64,000 bases of DNA from contig JAFCMP010000024.1 of the NCBI GenBank assembly GCA_017506865.1, forward strand, positions 1,505,068-1,569,067, written 5' to 3'. Source of the stretch: Tribonema minus (Eukaryota > Sar > Xanthophyceae > Tribonematales > Tribonemataceae). Numbering within the stretch: position 1 is the first letter of the stretch; every line of letters begins with the position of its first letter. The translations under genes were made by a program, and so were the position numbers. The notes beneath the pieces were generated by a model that saw only the letters and a list, made by a program, of their open reading frames with translations, had not been told where the DNA came from and ran no database searches. This document shows positions 10,801-21,700 of the stretch, in pieces.

Positions 10801-12788
10801 TGCAGCATCACAGTCACTGTCAGTCCATCTTGTCAACAAGTCATACATGATGAACGTGTGAATGTCATGCTCCAAAGATGCCATTAACTCGCCCCTCATA
10901 CACCTTGGCAGCAATGTCAACCATATCGCCGACGCCCCTGATATGCATGCGGTTACCTGCTGCTGCTGCGCGCAGGCCGGTGCAAGTGGCCAGCAGCTGA
11001 GCGGTGGGCAGCGGCAGCGCATTGCCATCGCACGCGCCGTCCTCAAGGACCCCGCTGTGCTGCTGTTGGACGAGTTCTCCAGCGCGCTCGACAGTGACAG
11101 CGAGCAGCGCGTGCAGGTCAGCGCAAGAACTCGCTCACAGCGCATTACTCAAATATATATCGTGGCGCACGCATGTGAGTAGTGACTGCAGAAATACACA
11201 CGAGCAACGCGTACAGGACAGCGCAAGCACAGCGCATGATTCAAGTATATCATGGCGTGTGAGGAGTGACCTGCAGAAGGTAACGTGCTTGTGCTTAGCG
11301 GAGAGGGTCGGGTGTAGCAGACAAGAAGCGGTTGATGATGATCAGTAGGGCGCGTCGATGAGCACGCTATGGACCCTAACCATGGCGTGATGCGGCAGCC
11401 TGAGGGGAACCGAACTGTCACACGCCAGACGTCATGAGCTCTCCATTGCAACGCATGCAGCACGTGTAGCAAGCGGCCTCTCGAACGTACACAGGGCGAG
11501 TGCACTCAACGGTGTACTCCTGTGACTGCATGCTTGCAGCTGCAGTGCAGCGGCTGCCCTTTTGCGGTCTGTCGCGATCGCTGCCAAGACGGCAACCCGC
11601 ATGCGCAATGGCGTGCTGCACCACCGCCGTGGTACATGCATCTGTCCAGTCTCTATTCATACTCTCCGATCAGTCAACATCCTGCTGTCGTTGTCTCGTC
11701 TGGCGAATGACTGCTGCTGCACGCAGGAGGCGTTGGAGCACGTCACACGCGGGCGCACCAGCATCATCATTGCACACCGTCTCAGCACTGCGCGTGCCAT
11801 GGCTGACAAGGTGTGCGCCATCTGTAATATGCCGTGTGCCTTGCTTTTGTCAGTCATGCTCTTGTGCCAGTGGCATCTTGATAGTGCCAGTGGCAGCTTG
11901 ACAACTGAGTTCAGCCTCATTGCACATGGAGCATACTGATTACTTGTGAGTTACATTGGTGGTGCTGTAGTTGCACAGTCGCTGAGCACTGTGTGAGGTA
12001 TGTCTCGCACTTCAACAATGCATGCCAAGCGCATCTTGTGCCTTAAGCCCCTGATTCAATTATCTGCGGGGCTCTGTGCAAAAAATGAAAGCTCGTGTGC
12101 CTATCCGGGCCCTCTGTTACAGGCTTCTTCTGCAGACACAGCACCACTCTTTGACTATCTGACCCACATCTGATGGGACCGATGTCTTCATTGCTGAGCA
12201 ATCACGCCACAGGACTGCAGTCATGATGTTAGTACTGTTTAGACCAGAGCCGCCTGGTCCCCGTGCGAAAGCACGCCGCTGACGTGCCTGGCCGCAATGC
12301 CTTCCTTGCATGGTGCAGCAACCAATTTTGAGTTTCCTGCGCATGTCCAGAGTGTTACGCCTGCGCTTCAATGTATGCAACGCAGTGTAGCGTCAAGGCG
12401 CAGCATGCGCTTTCCGTACGCTGTGCACACGGCATTTGATGTATTGTTTGAAGTGCAAGCACAGACCTCTTGATGTGCGCGCTCAGTGTGTTCCTGTGCG
12501 GCCATGGTGACCCAAGCAGAAAGATTTGTAACCACTTTTATAAGTCATACTTTCAGAAGTATCCTTTTTGAAATTGTTTGCAAGGGCTGTGAGCGATGTG
12601 AATGCACACTCACTTTGTGGATGCTTCTGCACGCCGTGGCGCTGTCACAGATTGCAGTCATGGACAGCGGGCGTGTTGTGGAGAGTGGCTCATTTGATGA
12701 GCTCATGGCTCGTGACGGCGGTGTCTTTAGACGCATGTACCTGACCCAGGTGTCTGACCAGCCACAGGTCGAGCAGCCGCAACCGTGA
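4851..12788 (+). CDS. ABCB10-type mitochondrial ABC half transporter
   Basis: Thirteen exons: 4851-5000, 5195-5457, 5771-5948, 6614-6805, 7385-7514, 7937-8238, 8882-8956, 9437-9596, 9976-10055, 10521-10583, 10976-11116, 11727-11810, 12651-12788. All phases agree, giving about 651 aa. The N-terminus is an Arg-rich mitochondrial presequence ([18 protein letters not shown]). The transmembrane domain resembles ABCB10: [56 protein letters not shown]. The nucleotide-binding domain has an A-loop Tyr (YPTRPE), Walker [11 protein letters not shown]-loop VDQEPVLF, signature LSGGQ, Walker B LLLDE, D-loop SALD and H-loop AHRLST, so it should hydrolyse ATP. As a half transporter it would dimerise in the inner mitochondrial membrane; the substrate is unknown. 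Intron 1 appears to use a GC donor (CAG|GCAAGC). Exon 6 has a duplicated acceptor at 7820. The ATG is chosen from the presequence and matching phase. Confidence 0.92.
7820..7983 (+). repeat. Duplicated splice acceptor and exon-6 start in the ABCB gene
   Basis: A segment of about 46 bp, AG|GCAGCATGCACC through GTGATGGCG, occurs at 7820 and again at 7937, exactly 117 bp (39 codons) apart. Both copies follow a C-rich tract; the upstream one has a run of 15 C at 7801-7815. The stretch between is open in the exon-6 frame, so either AG can be used without a frameshift. Confidence 0.9.
11100..11275 (+). repeat. Imperfect ~100-bp tandem duplication across ABCB exon 11 donor
   Basis: The exon 11 end and donor (GAGCAGCGCGTGCAG|GTCAGCGCAAG, from about 11101) recur near 11201 as GAGCAACGCGTACAGGACAGCGCAAG. 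Both are followed by a similar block: CACAGCGCAT, ATTCAA, TATAT, GTGGCG or ATGGCG, AGTGAC and CTGCAGAA. Confidence 0.8.
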
Positions 12789-13236
12789 GGATACAGCTAT
12801 AGGCTCCCAGGCGATAGTGAGTTTTTGATTTATCCAAATTTTGCTGCTGCTTCGGTGCGACTTGATGGAATGTCGATGCACGCGCCAGTGCGTGCTTGCA
12901 GAACGGTACATAAGAGTTGTACAGCAACAGTCTCTACTGTGTGTATATACTCTTCTTCAACAGCTGGAGGCTTGCCTTGGATACCATTGTGCCTTCCCGT
13001 CTGCCATTCTGTCGAGCATTTGCAGTTCGCCATTCTATGAAGCATTTGCAGCGCTTCGACCGACAGAATTGACATTATTCCTTTATAAAGCGTGATTCGC
13101 ATTGTTTATTCATGCTTGCAACGCAATCTTCATTCCGATCACCAGACAGGCCGCTTTCGCAGCACCACCAGCAGCGGCGGCGGCGTATCACTACACTAGC
13201 CGCCTACCATATCGGCATCATGTATGCGCGTTCCGA
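12789..13236. other. Convergent intergenic region (ABCB / GAF gene)
   Basis: 3' flanks of two convergent genes. It contains a small imperfect direct repeat, CCATTCT followed by GAAGCATTTGCAG or GAGCATTTGCAG, near 13000-13050. Nothing else seen. Confidence 0.5.
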
Positions 13237-16200
13237 TTATACGCCGAGGCCGATAGCGCTGTGTCGCACGCCGTCCGCATAGTCTTTGCGCCTTCGCGCC
13301 CTGGCCGCTTCAGCAGCATCTGCGGTTCCCTTGCTGCTCAGTCGAGAGGCGCCTTGCGCGCCATCCCTGTACCCAAACTGGTTCACTTGCTCGCCCATGA
13401 GGCCATCTGGGGGGGCGCCTTTGAGGTGGTCCAGGTATCTGTTCAGGGTCAACAACCGGAGCGACGCGATGCAGTGGCGCCGGCGTTGAAGTGCCGTGCT
13501 GGCGATTGGTGTGGTACAGTGGCGAACCATGCGCTGCTGTACCTATGGGGCCTGTGCTTTGGGATCGTCACTGGGCTGATGCATGCATGCAGCACTGATC
13601 ATGTACAACCCGGATGTGCTCCAACTGGCATGATAGGCTCTGACGAGGCAGTGACCAGCAATGACTTCTGCATACATATTGCAAACCTGCATCGTGCTTT
13701 ATTGTTCAGGTATCTTGTGTATGTTACACCCACACAGGGAACACAGAAATGCCATACCTGGGTGCTGCGGGCCCCGCGGAGTTCCGTCTGGCTTTTGTGC
13801 CAGCCCATTCGGACTGGTGGCTGATGAGTGCCCTGAACCTGTTCTCCAGCGCCTCGCTCACGTTGAGCACTGCCATTTCCATCACCTCCGAGTCCTGCTC
13901 TGTGAAGCCCTCACCGCCTCGCTTGTTGATCATCTGCGCAGCACATGCCAGCGGCGACCGCGCGCGCGGTGGAAGGCATGTTCACGCATGAGCCGCAGAC
14001 TAGGCTGCTGCGTTGACGCAAGCTTTTCGATTGCATAGGCAACCCGGCCTCCCTTGGGCCTGTATAAACACAAGTCCATACATACCTGATGTGCAGCCCC
14101 CTGGTGCTTCAAGGATAAAGGGCCCCCTTACTCGTGCTTGGGACTGTGCAACGGCATACTAGAACGTTGTGATGTGGCTTGCCTACGTATGATTTTGCGT
14201 CATCATTCAATGTGCCATGTGGAGCACGATGCACATCTGCACATCATGTTCCACGAAGGGGGTAAAACTTAAATTCAAGCATATAGAACTCTCGTGCAGC
14301 AGACTCGTGCTTCAATGCTGTCAGGTCATGTTTGAAACCATTGCAACAAGAATGTTGGCTGCCGGCTTTCCAAGGGTGCCACTTGTAGGACTGAAGGTTT
14401 CAACTCCAGCGGCGTCAAGTCACAGAGCGTCGCCGATTGTCAGTCTGCCGATCGGCTGCCTACCCGGAAGGGCCGTTTTGGAAGAACCAAGAAGAAACTT
14501 ACATTCTTGCAGCCTGCCAAATTTAATGAAGACTCAAATGAAGCCACCATATGCCTACAGTATCAACTGCATTTGGAAACATGCACAGTTTTTCACCTGC
14601 AGCACCGCCAGCAGTGCTCCACCCATGCGACTGCGAATCGGCTCGCACCTGGCCAGGGGCACACCAGCAGTATATGAAGCAAGGTCAGCACTACATTGGT
14701 GATGTTTGCACCATGTCCAAGTGATTCTGGAGGAGCAGGACAAACGCCCTGGTCTGACTTGTGCCACGGAGGGCTGGCTTGCTTCTTTGCCCTGTAGTGC
14801 TGCCTGTCCTTGTCAAAGTCTCGTGCTTGCGAGTGCATCTTACACAAATGCTACGTATGGTCTGACAGTACAGTAGTGCGCACTGTTGCACATCTCCGCA
14901 GATCTGCATCTCCCAAATGCAAGGAAGCAGGCCAGCCTCACTCTACGCATCTTAAGCCGACAGCAGGCCCCCTGCTGCAGTCATCAGTGAGCACTTACAG
15001 TATATTGCGTGTGACGAAGCCGGTCTGCTTGTCAATGGCCTGGTTGAAGCGTGGGTCGCTATAGGGGTCATTGACAAGCAGACGCTCTCCAGTGGTGGCG
15101 CAATATCCTGCCACACCCTTGCTCATGGGGAACCTGATGCAGGTGTCGCCGTCGTAAAAGACTGCATGCCAGACACACAATACAAGCTCAAAGTCAGCTT
15201 TGATGCCCTCAATGCTTGCCCATGGCGTGAAGCATGGCGGCGTGCAATGCCTCTTAGCGCCCCCATGCAATCAACAAAATATTTAACATCTGCCACGACA
15301 CATGCGCCCTAGAAGCTTCTCAGTGCAATGCAAGCGCAGATGCTGTGCCACCATTGCATGGACAATGTGGAGCAAGAGGTTATCATACTGACCCATGCAG
15401 TACTTCCGTATGGTCAAAAGAGTACAAATAGAGTACACAGAGGCAGCTACATAGCACTCACATAAGACCTCATTGTGCTGGTCGAGGAACATGATGGTGG
15501 CTTTCTCGCAGCTCATTGTGTCGCAGAGCTGTTGCAACAGCGTGCGCTTGAGCTCCTTCAGCTGGTTCTCCAGCGTGTTCGACCTGTCGTAGGCAGACAT
15601 AAAACGCATCAGATGAGACTGAAGGTGAAAGCAATCCTGTTTGCTTGCTTGTTGACAGGCTCAACTACTCGCCGGCTTGAATGTTGTGATCTCCTCAAGT
15701 CCTCAGTAGTCAATTTGCACCTGCATGCTGAGCAGTATTGAGGTACTGGTTTTGCACAACGCACAGCAGCGCTTTCATGGGGAGCTTGCAAAGACACACG
15801 CCCACACACCCTTCAAATCCAGATTTGACATTTGCTTGACGCTCATGCAGTCAGTGCATGCAGCGGCGTTTTGAGTGGTTTGTTGCCAACTCTCCCAAGT
15901 TGAAATACTTCTACTCTTGTTTTGCTGTCATCAAAATAACACTGCGTGCTACCGCTCACTTGAGTGCCTTGTTGCCGTACTCCTGCGCTCTCTGCCTTGC
16001 CTCTGCAGCTGCATCCACCGGCATGCTGATCGCGCGAACTGACAAGCGGTGACCTGCACCCTGCTGGGCTCTGGACTCCGCTGTGCTGACACTGTGCACG
16101 GACAAACAGTGCAAAGTGGAGGGCAGGCTATGGCATCAGCAGGCTATGGCATGGACACATGCAGTGCATCTATCAGTATGAGCTGAGCGAACGGGCTCAA

Positions 16201-18352
16201 ACAAACACAAGCAAAGGCTATGTCAAATGCTGGTCGCATTCTGCTGCAGCTGCTACCTGTCTTGTCACATTGTCATTGCACATGGTTTGAGCTGCTGGAG
16301 CAGCGGTGCACAGATTGATGTCAATGAAAGAGCTGACATGTGATCATGACATTTGTAAGACCCGTTCTGCACAGCCAATTTTCGCCGTGAATCCAAGCGT
16401 GAATTCTAAACAACGTTCTGTACAGCGCCCTAGATTTCACATACGTGGCCAACGCGACGTCACTCGCAGCGCTAGCGACCAGCGCAGGTACGGCCTTTCA
16501 GCACACCGCTCGTGGCGCAGGCAGCAGCGGCTCGGTATCTAGTAGTCATGGCGCTGCACAGCCACTCTCGCCATGCCTGGGCGTGCTGAGTGACGCACGG
16601 CCAGCGACCCTCATCACCAGCTGGGCGCGATCTGATTGGCTGGTTTCGTATTCATTCACTTGATTGTTCTTCATGGCCCTCCAAAGGGCGCTGTGAATCC
16701 ATCTGCAATATGCCACAACATTCACGTGTTTTTCATCCATATTCACACAAAAAGCCTCTGCGCAGAACGGCCCTAAGCAAGCATCAGTTCGGGTGCTGCT
16801 TCACAGAGCGCAGTTATGCAGCCACCAGCAGACCAGTCACATACCTTGGTTCGGTTCCTGTTGCATTGCGGGGCGTTGAGGTTGCTGGATTAATGAAGGT
16901 GCCCCGCCTCGACGCAGCCTTCGTTAGATCAATCCTGATAAGCGTGGACTGGCGGCTGCGCATCTGGTCCAGCTGCATTGGCAACAAAGCGTAGCATACA
17001 AGGCGTTCAGGGCGGCGTAATCACGCTGTGACCTTGCAGTCATCCGAGTCAGGCGCGCGTTTCACACGTGCAGTAACGGCAATGTAGAGCATGCACTAAT
17101 CACCCTCTTAGTCTTGTTGTCCTTGTCAAGTTGCTGCCGCGCCGTCTGGATTGCTGCCCAGGTCTGGGTGGCATCTATGGAGCTGCCTTTGCGGGAGCGC
17201 CGTCCCGCGCCGTTGGCGCTATCATTTGAAGAACTGCGCCTCAACAGGGTCTGCCGCGCGCCATCCGCCCCTTTGCCTGGAGCCCTGCTTGACCTGCAGA
17301 GCGCAATGCATCACGCTTGCTCAGCAGTGCAGAACGCTCGAGGCCCTCTGTCGATGAACACGGTGATGAGAAGGGACGTTTTTGCACAACATGTGTCTGC
17401 AGGCGGCAGAGGAAGGCGAAGAGCGCTCAACAAGCGCGTGCCTGGAATGCAAATACATGGCAGCCTTTCTACGTGATCTGATGAACGTTGAAAAGCTCGA
17501 CATTGCCATCAGCTGGCATATGCTTTCACTGACCCTGTTTGAGGCGTGACAGAGCTGTTTGCCCTGGCCAGTAGCGCCACGTGTGACGAGTGGTATCCCG
17601 TGGCAGGAACGTCACTTTCAGGTGTCATCTCATCGCCAACAGCAGGAATGCGGTCAAGCTCCTTCAGCCGCGCCATGATAATCTGGGCAGCGTGTGCAAA
17701 GTTCACAACAAAGGAGTGTCAAAGCTCACCGTTCTGCCATGTTTGAAGCAAGTGTATTCTGCTCACCCCCATCGGGCAAACTGACAGCAGGGCCTTGGAA
17801 AATGACAGGTCGTGAAGCATGACGCTGCTCGGTACATGCTGGAGGCCGTTTCACACATTGAAACAGACAGCATTTAAGCAACGACTGCCACTGTTTTTCT
17901 GCTGTGAGTGAGAGTGGGAGTTGCCATCGGTTTAGTGTCGAGTAAAAAGCTGGCGAGAAGAGACCTTCTGCCATATCGAAGCTAATTGGTGATGCTATAT
18001 GCCTCAGAAAAGCAACGCAACTTGACTCACAATCATATCAACATAGACGGTAAGCAATGAGCACTGCGATCGCCAAAGTGTGTGCTTGATCATCGGCTCG
18101 AAGGCAGAGCATGGGAGATATGATTTGATGCTCTAACCTGTACTATGAATATAACACAACTTCCACAGCAGGGACTTTCATATTTACGGAGGCAGAATAC
18201 TGCCATCCTTACACTGCCAAAGCACCAGTGCTGCCACGCACCTTCTGATGATCATGCCGGGTGATATTCATGTCTGGCAGATGATGCATCTGCACCTGCG
18301 CCAGCTTCCGCCTGCTCAGCCCGCGGCCATCGCCACCCCACAGGTTCGTCAT
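13237..18352 (-). CDS. GAF-domain signalling protein
   Basis: Exons in transcript order: 18352-18296 (ATG), 17682-17534, 17293-17104, 16972-16845, 16494-16445, 16038-15960, 15583-15462, 15161-14999, 14648-14597, 13933-13758, 13438-13237 (TAA). Phases agree throughout, about 455 aa. The 16494-16445 exon rests mostly on phase and is the weakest. The N-terminal third is basic and Ser-rich (RRSSSNDSANGAGRRSRKGSS). A helix (VDAAAEARQRAQEYGNKAL, LENQLKELKRTLLQQL) leads into one GAF domain at about residues 222-375: SCEKATIMFLDQ, FPMSKGVAGYCATTGERLLV, DPRFNQAIDKQTGFVTRNILC, MINKRGGEGFTEQDSE. The NK...F-x3-D signature resembles that of cyclic-nucleotide-binding GAFs of phosphodiesterases and adenylyl cyclases. 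No catalytic domain is visible, so it may be a regulatory subunit or sensor. The ligand is unknown. Confidence 0.8.
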
Positions 18353-18764
18353 GAAGCATTCTCTGGGAAGCACGCACATAATGTATCACATGATCAGTAT
18401 CTGGTGTTTGAGCAAGTTGTGGTCGCAGACCAAGTAGGACAAAAAAACAATGAGTTGTGCGTCAACATCTCGCATCCACCAGCGAGTGATACCTGTATTG
18501 TTCAAGCCCTGTCGGCTTGAGGAATGTTCTCACATCAATGAGATCGTCGCTCATCGCTGCAGCCGTCATGGACCTCGTCTAGCTAGCTAGCTCGGCTAAA
18601 CTGAACGAACCGAAGATCGACGGTTACACGCGCCGTTCCGGCCACTTTCTGGGAACGATGCGTTCTGTTCCCCACTTTTTTAATTTTGCCTGAACCACAA
18701 AAAGTAATCATCGCACTGCTGCACAACAGTGACAAGCAAGCGCCTGTCTCCGCGTTGCAACACC
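18353..18764. promoter_or_regulatory. Divergent intergenic region, probable shared promoter
   Basis: About 410 bp separate the ATG of the GAF gene (-) from the ATG of the dihydroxy-acid dehydratase (+). A CTAGCTAGCTAGCT run lies near 18578. No defined motif can be named; promoter function is inferred from position. An unrecognised 5' exon of the GAF gene could also lie here. Confidence 0.4.
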
Positions 18765-21700
18765 ATGTTGCACACGCAGTCGCTCGCACTGCTGGCCACG
18801 CTTGGTGTGGCGTCGGCCTTTGTTCTGCCCCGAGCACCTGTGGTTGAAGGCGGTGCTCGACGAATGCGGCCAGCCAAGCTCAGCATGGACAGCGATGGCG
18901 ATGTTGTGCCCAACAAATACTCCAGCATCCTCACCCAAAACAAGATCCAGGGTGCATCACAGGCCATGCTATACGCCACTGGGCTTGAGGTGAGATGAGT
19001 GAAGCAAAACAGGATCGCATCTTGTGAAATGTACACACTGCACACAGCTGCGCTTGCTGCGACCACGACAAAGTATAATAGTGTATTGTCTGCATTGCAA
19101 CCTGTATAAATTGCCTATGCAGCATTACTTTGCGCTCACATGTTGCATGCACATCGCAGATCCATAATCTCGTCAGCGACTGTGCTGCTGCATGGTGTGT
19201 CTGCTGGTGCGTAGCCCTCAGACATGAGCAAGGCACAGGTCGGCATCTCATCCGTCTGGTTCGAGGGCAATCCCTGCAACATGCATCTGCTGGACCTTGC
19301 TGCGAAGGTGAGAAGTGCCTTTGCTACTGTTCGGTACTGCTTTGCGTTACGAAACAATCACCTTGAAACTGAGCAATGAAGCCTGGTAGCTTTAACATGG
19401 CAACACGTGGTCTTGTGTTCTGCTACTGCCTTTTTGTCAAGCACTAATATGCTGCTGCTGCTGTGCCAGATGTATAGACTATGATGTTGCTCATTGGTGT
19501 CTGATTACCAATGCAATAATACATTTAGAGTTCCTGTTGGTCGACTTACGCTATCATAGCAACAGGATTCCCCCTACTGCATGGTTCAAGCTGTGTGGGT
19601 TCTGTGCATAGCTGCATTGTGCAATGCGGCTGGTACCATCAGGACACGGTTCTTTGCATGCTTTTTGCGCTGTCTGCGGACGCCTCTGAGAATAAAAGCA
19701 ACATGACTTGGTCTACCAGCCGATCACCAGTGCAACATTCATCTCATATGATGCAATTGGAGTGCAATCAATGCTGCCGGTTGTACCCATGTCTTGTGCC
19801 GCAATCAGCATGTCAGTACAAGCACATGCAACATGTGGGGGGGGGGGGGGGGGCATGCGGGAAGGTCTAGCGCGTGTGCCTGCGCACTCACGCCCTGCGT
19901 CTCTCCGACTGCAGGTCAAGGAGGGCGTGGTGAAGGCGGGCATGGTGGGGTACCGCTTCAACACCATTGGCGTGTCGGACGGCATCTCCATGGGCACCGA
20001 CGGCATGAGCTTCTCGCTGCAGAGCCGCGACCTCATTGCGGACTCCATCGAGACGGTCATGGGGGGGCAGTGGTACGACGCCAACGTGTCCATCCCCGGC
20101 TGCGACAAGAACATGCCCGGGTGCCTGATCGCGATGGGCCGCCTCAACAGGCCCGCGCTCATGGTACGGAAGTGCACCAAGTAGCTTTGCTTCGTGAACG
20201 ACAGTTGCTGAAATGAGCTGCTGCGCGCAAGTGTGTTATGTTGCATCACTGCGCCTGGAGTCTCAATTCTACATTCCTATGCGCTATCAGCCAGCATTGC
20301 TCTGCAAATGGCCATCGCCGAATGTGCTACTTGTTGCACCGTGGTGCTCTGTATATGCTCCTGATGTCTGCTGAATGGTGCGTTGGCGCTAACCGTGCAG
20401 CGCATCATTGCTCTCATTGATGCTTCTACCTGCACAGGTGTACGGCGGGACCATACGGGCGGGCTGCACAAAGGAATACCCAAAGCTTGATGTGGTCAGC
20501 GCCTTCCAGGTCAGAGGCGTTCCTCAGACCGCTCTTTCATGCAGCAGAGCTGTTTTCGTCAAAGCCCGATACAATTTGCTGGTTTGACAAACATGTCAGA
20601 GAATTGATTGGCCTTAGATTCCCTTTGACTAGATGCGTTCTGATCATGTTGCTTGTAGCAATGCGTGCGCAGCAGACGCCGCCGTCGAAGCATCCAATGC
20701 TTTGCTGCTGCGCAAGGTGGTTGCGCTATTGGTATTTACCTGCTGTGCTGCGTGCATTCTTGTTGCAAGGCCCGCAACGAGCGGTCGTATGCTATGACCG
20801 CGCAACTCTTGCCGGAGGTCATCGCCAGCAATCACACCGAGTCACTTGCTGCAAGGGTGTGTGACGCTCATTTCAACACGGCGCAGCATCTCAGTTGTAC
20901 GGCCATATTAACATTGCCTTCACGTCTCATTTCGGCCATACGGCGAGTATATACCAATATTGCCTTCCCCGTCTGCATTCCAGTCATACGGCGAGTACCA
21001 ATACGACCGCATCACGGAGGGGCAGCGCAGCGACATTGTCAGGAACTCGTGCCCTGGCCCCGGTGCCTGCGGCGGCATGTACACCGCCAACACCATGGCG
21101 GTGGCCATTGAGGCCCTGGGCATGTCTCTGCCATACTCATCCTCCATGCCCGCTGACACGGACGAGAAGCTGGAGGAGGTACGTATACTTGTATGTATAC
21201 ATTCCCACATACATACATGGCGCAACCTGATGCGATCATCCAGATCTCATGGTGGTGCCAGGTGCATTGCACTTCCATTGCGTGCTTCTGGCTGTGTGGT
21301 CTGTTGGCACATGATTGCAAGTGCAATAGGCATGCCGCAGACAGTCATTGTGGCTCTCAGAGCTTCATCGGTGGTGTATATCCACATGTTATGTGCCACA
21401 CACAACCAAGGGCAATGCCTGCATGTCTTTGAAGTTCAACCCTTATGCACATGACCCATTGATTTCCTGGTCTATATTGCATCAGCTCTGTGGCTGTATA
21501 CCTCATTCATCATGCATGATCGGTGTGGCTCGTGCTTACGACATACTGTCATGTTTATCACTACCCAAGTCTCCACAGCAGCCATAATTGTGTCTTGTCT
21601 GGTTCAACTTGTACCCTGAAACACACATCGGCATGTGCAGCAGCTCAGCTGGGTTTGCGCTCAAGGACGCCGCATGCTTCGTCTGCTCTGCCACTTGCAG

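Noticed and set aside
14597..14690. Longer GAF exon using the AG at 14691-14692
   Set aside because: In phase, but it inserts residues that break the GAF sequence NILC-P; the AG at 14649-14650 gives a normal domain.
19221..19307. Alternative DHAD exon 2 start at the AG after CCCTC (19221)
   Set aside because: It would shift the frame to a stop; only the AG at 19213-19214 keeps the frame and the expected spacing.
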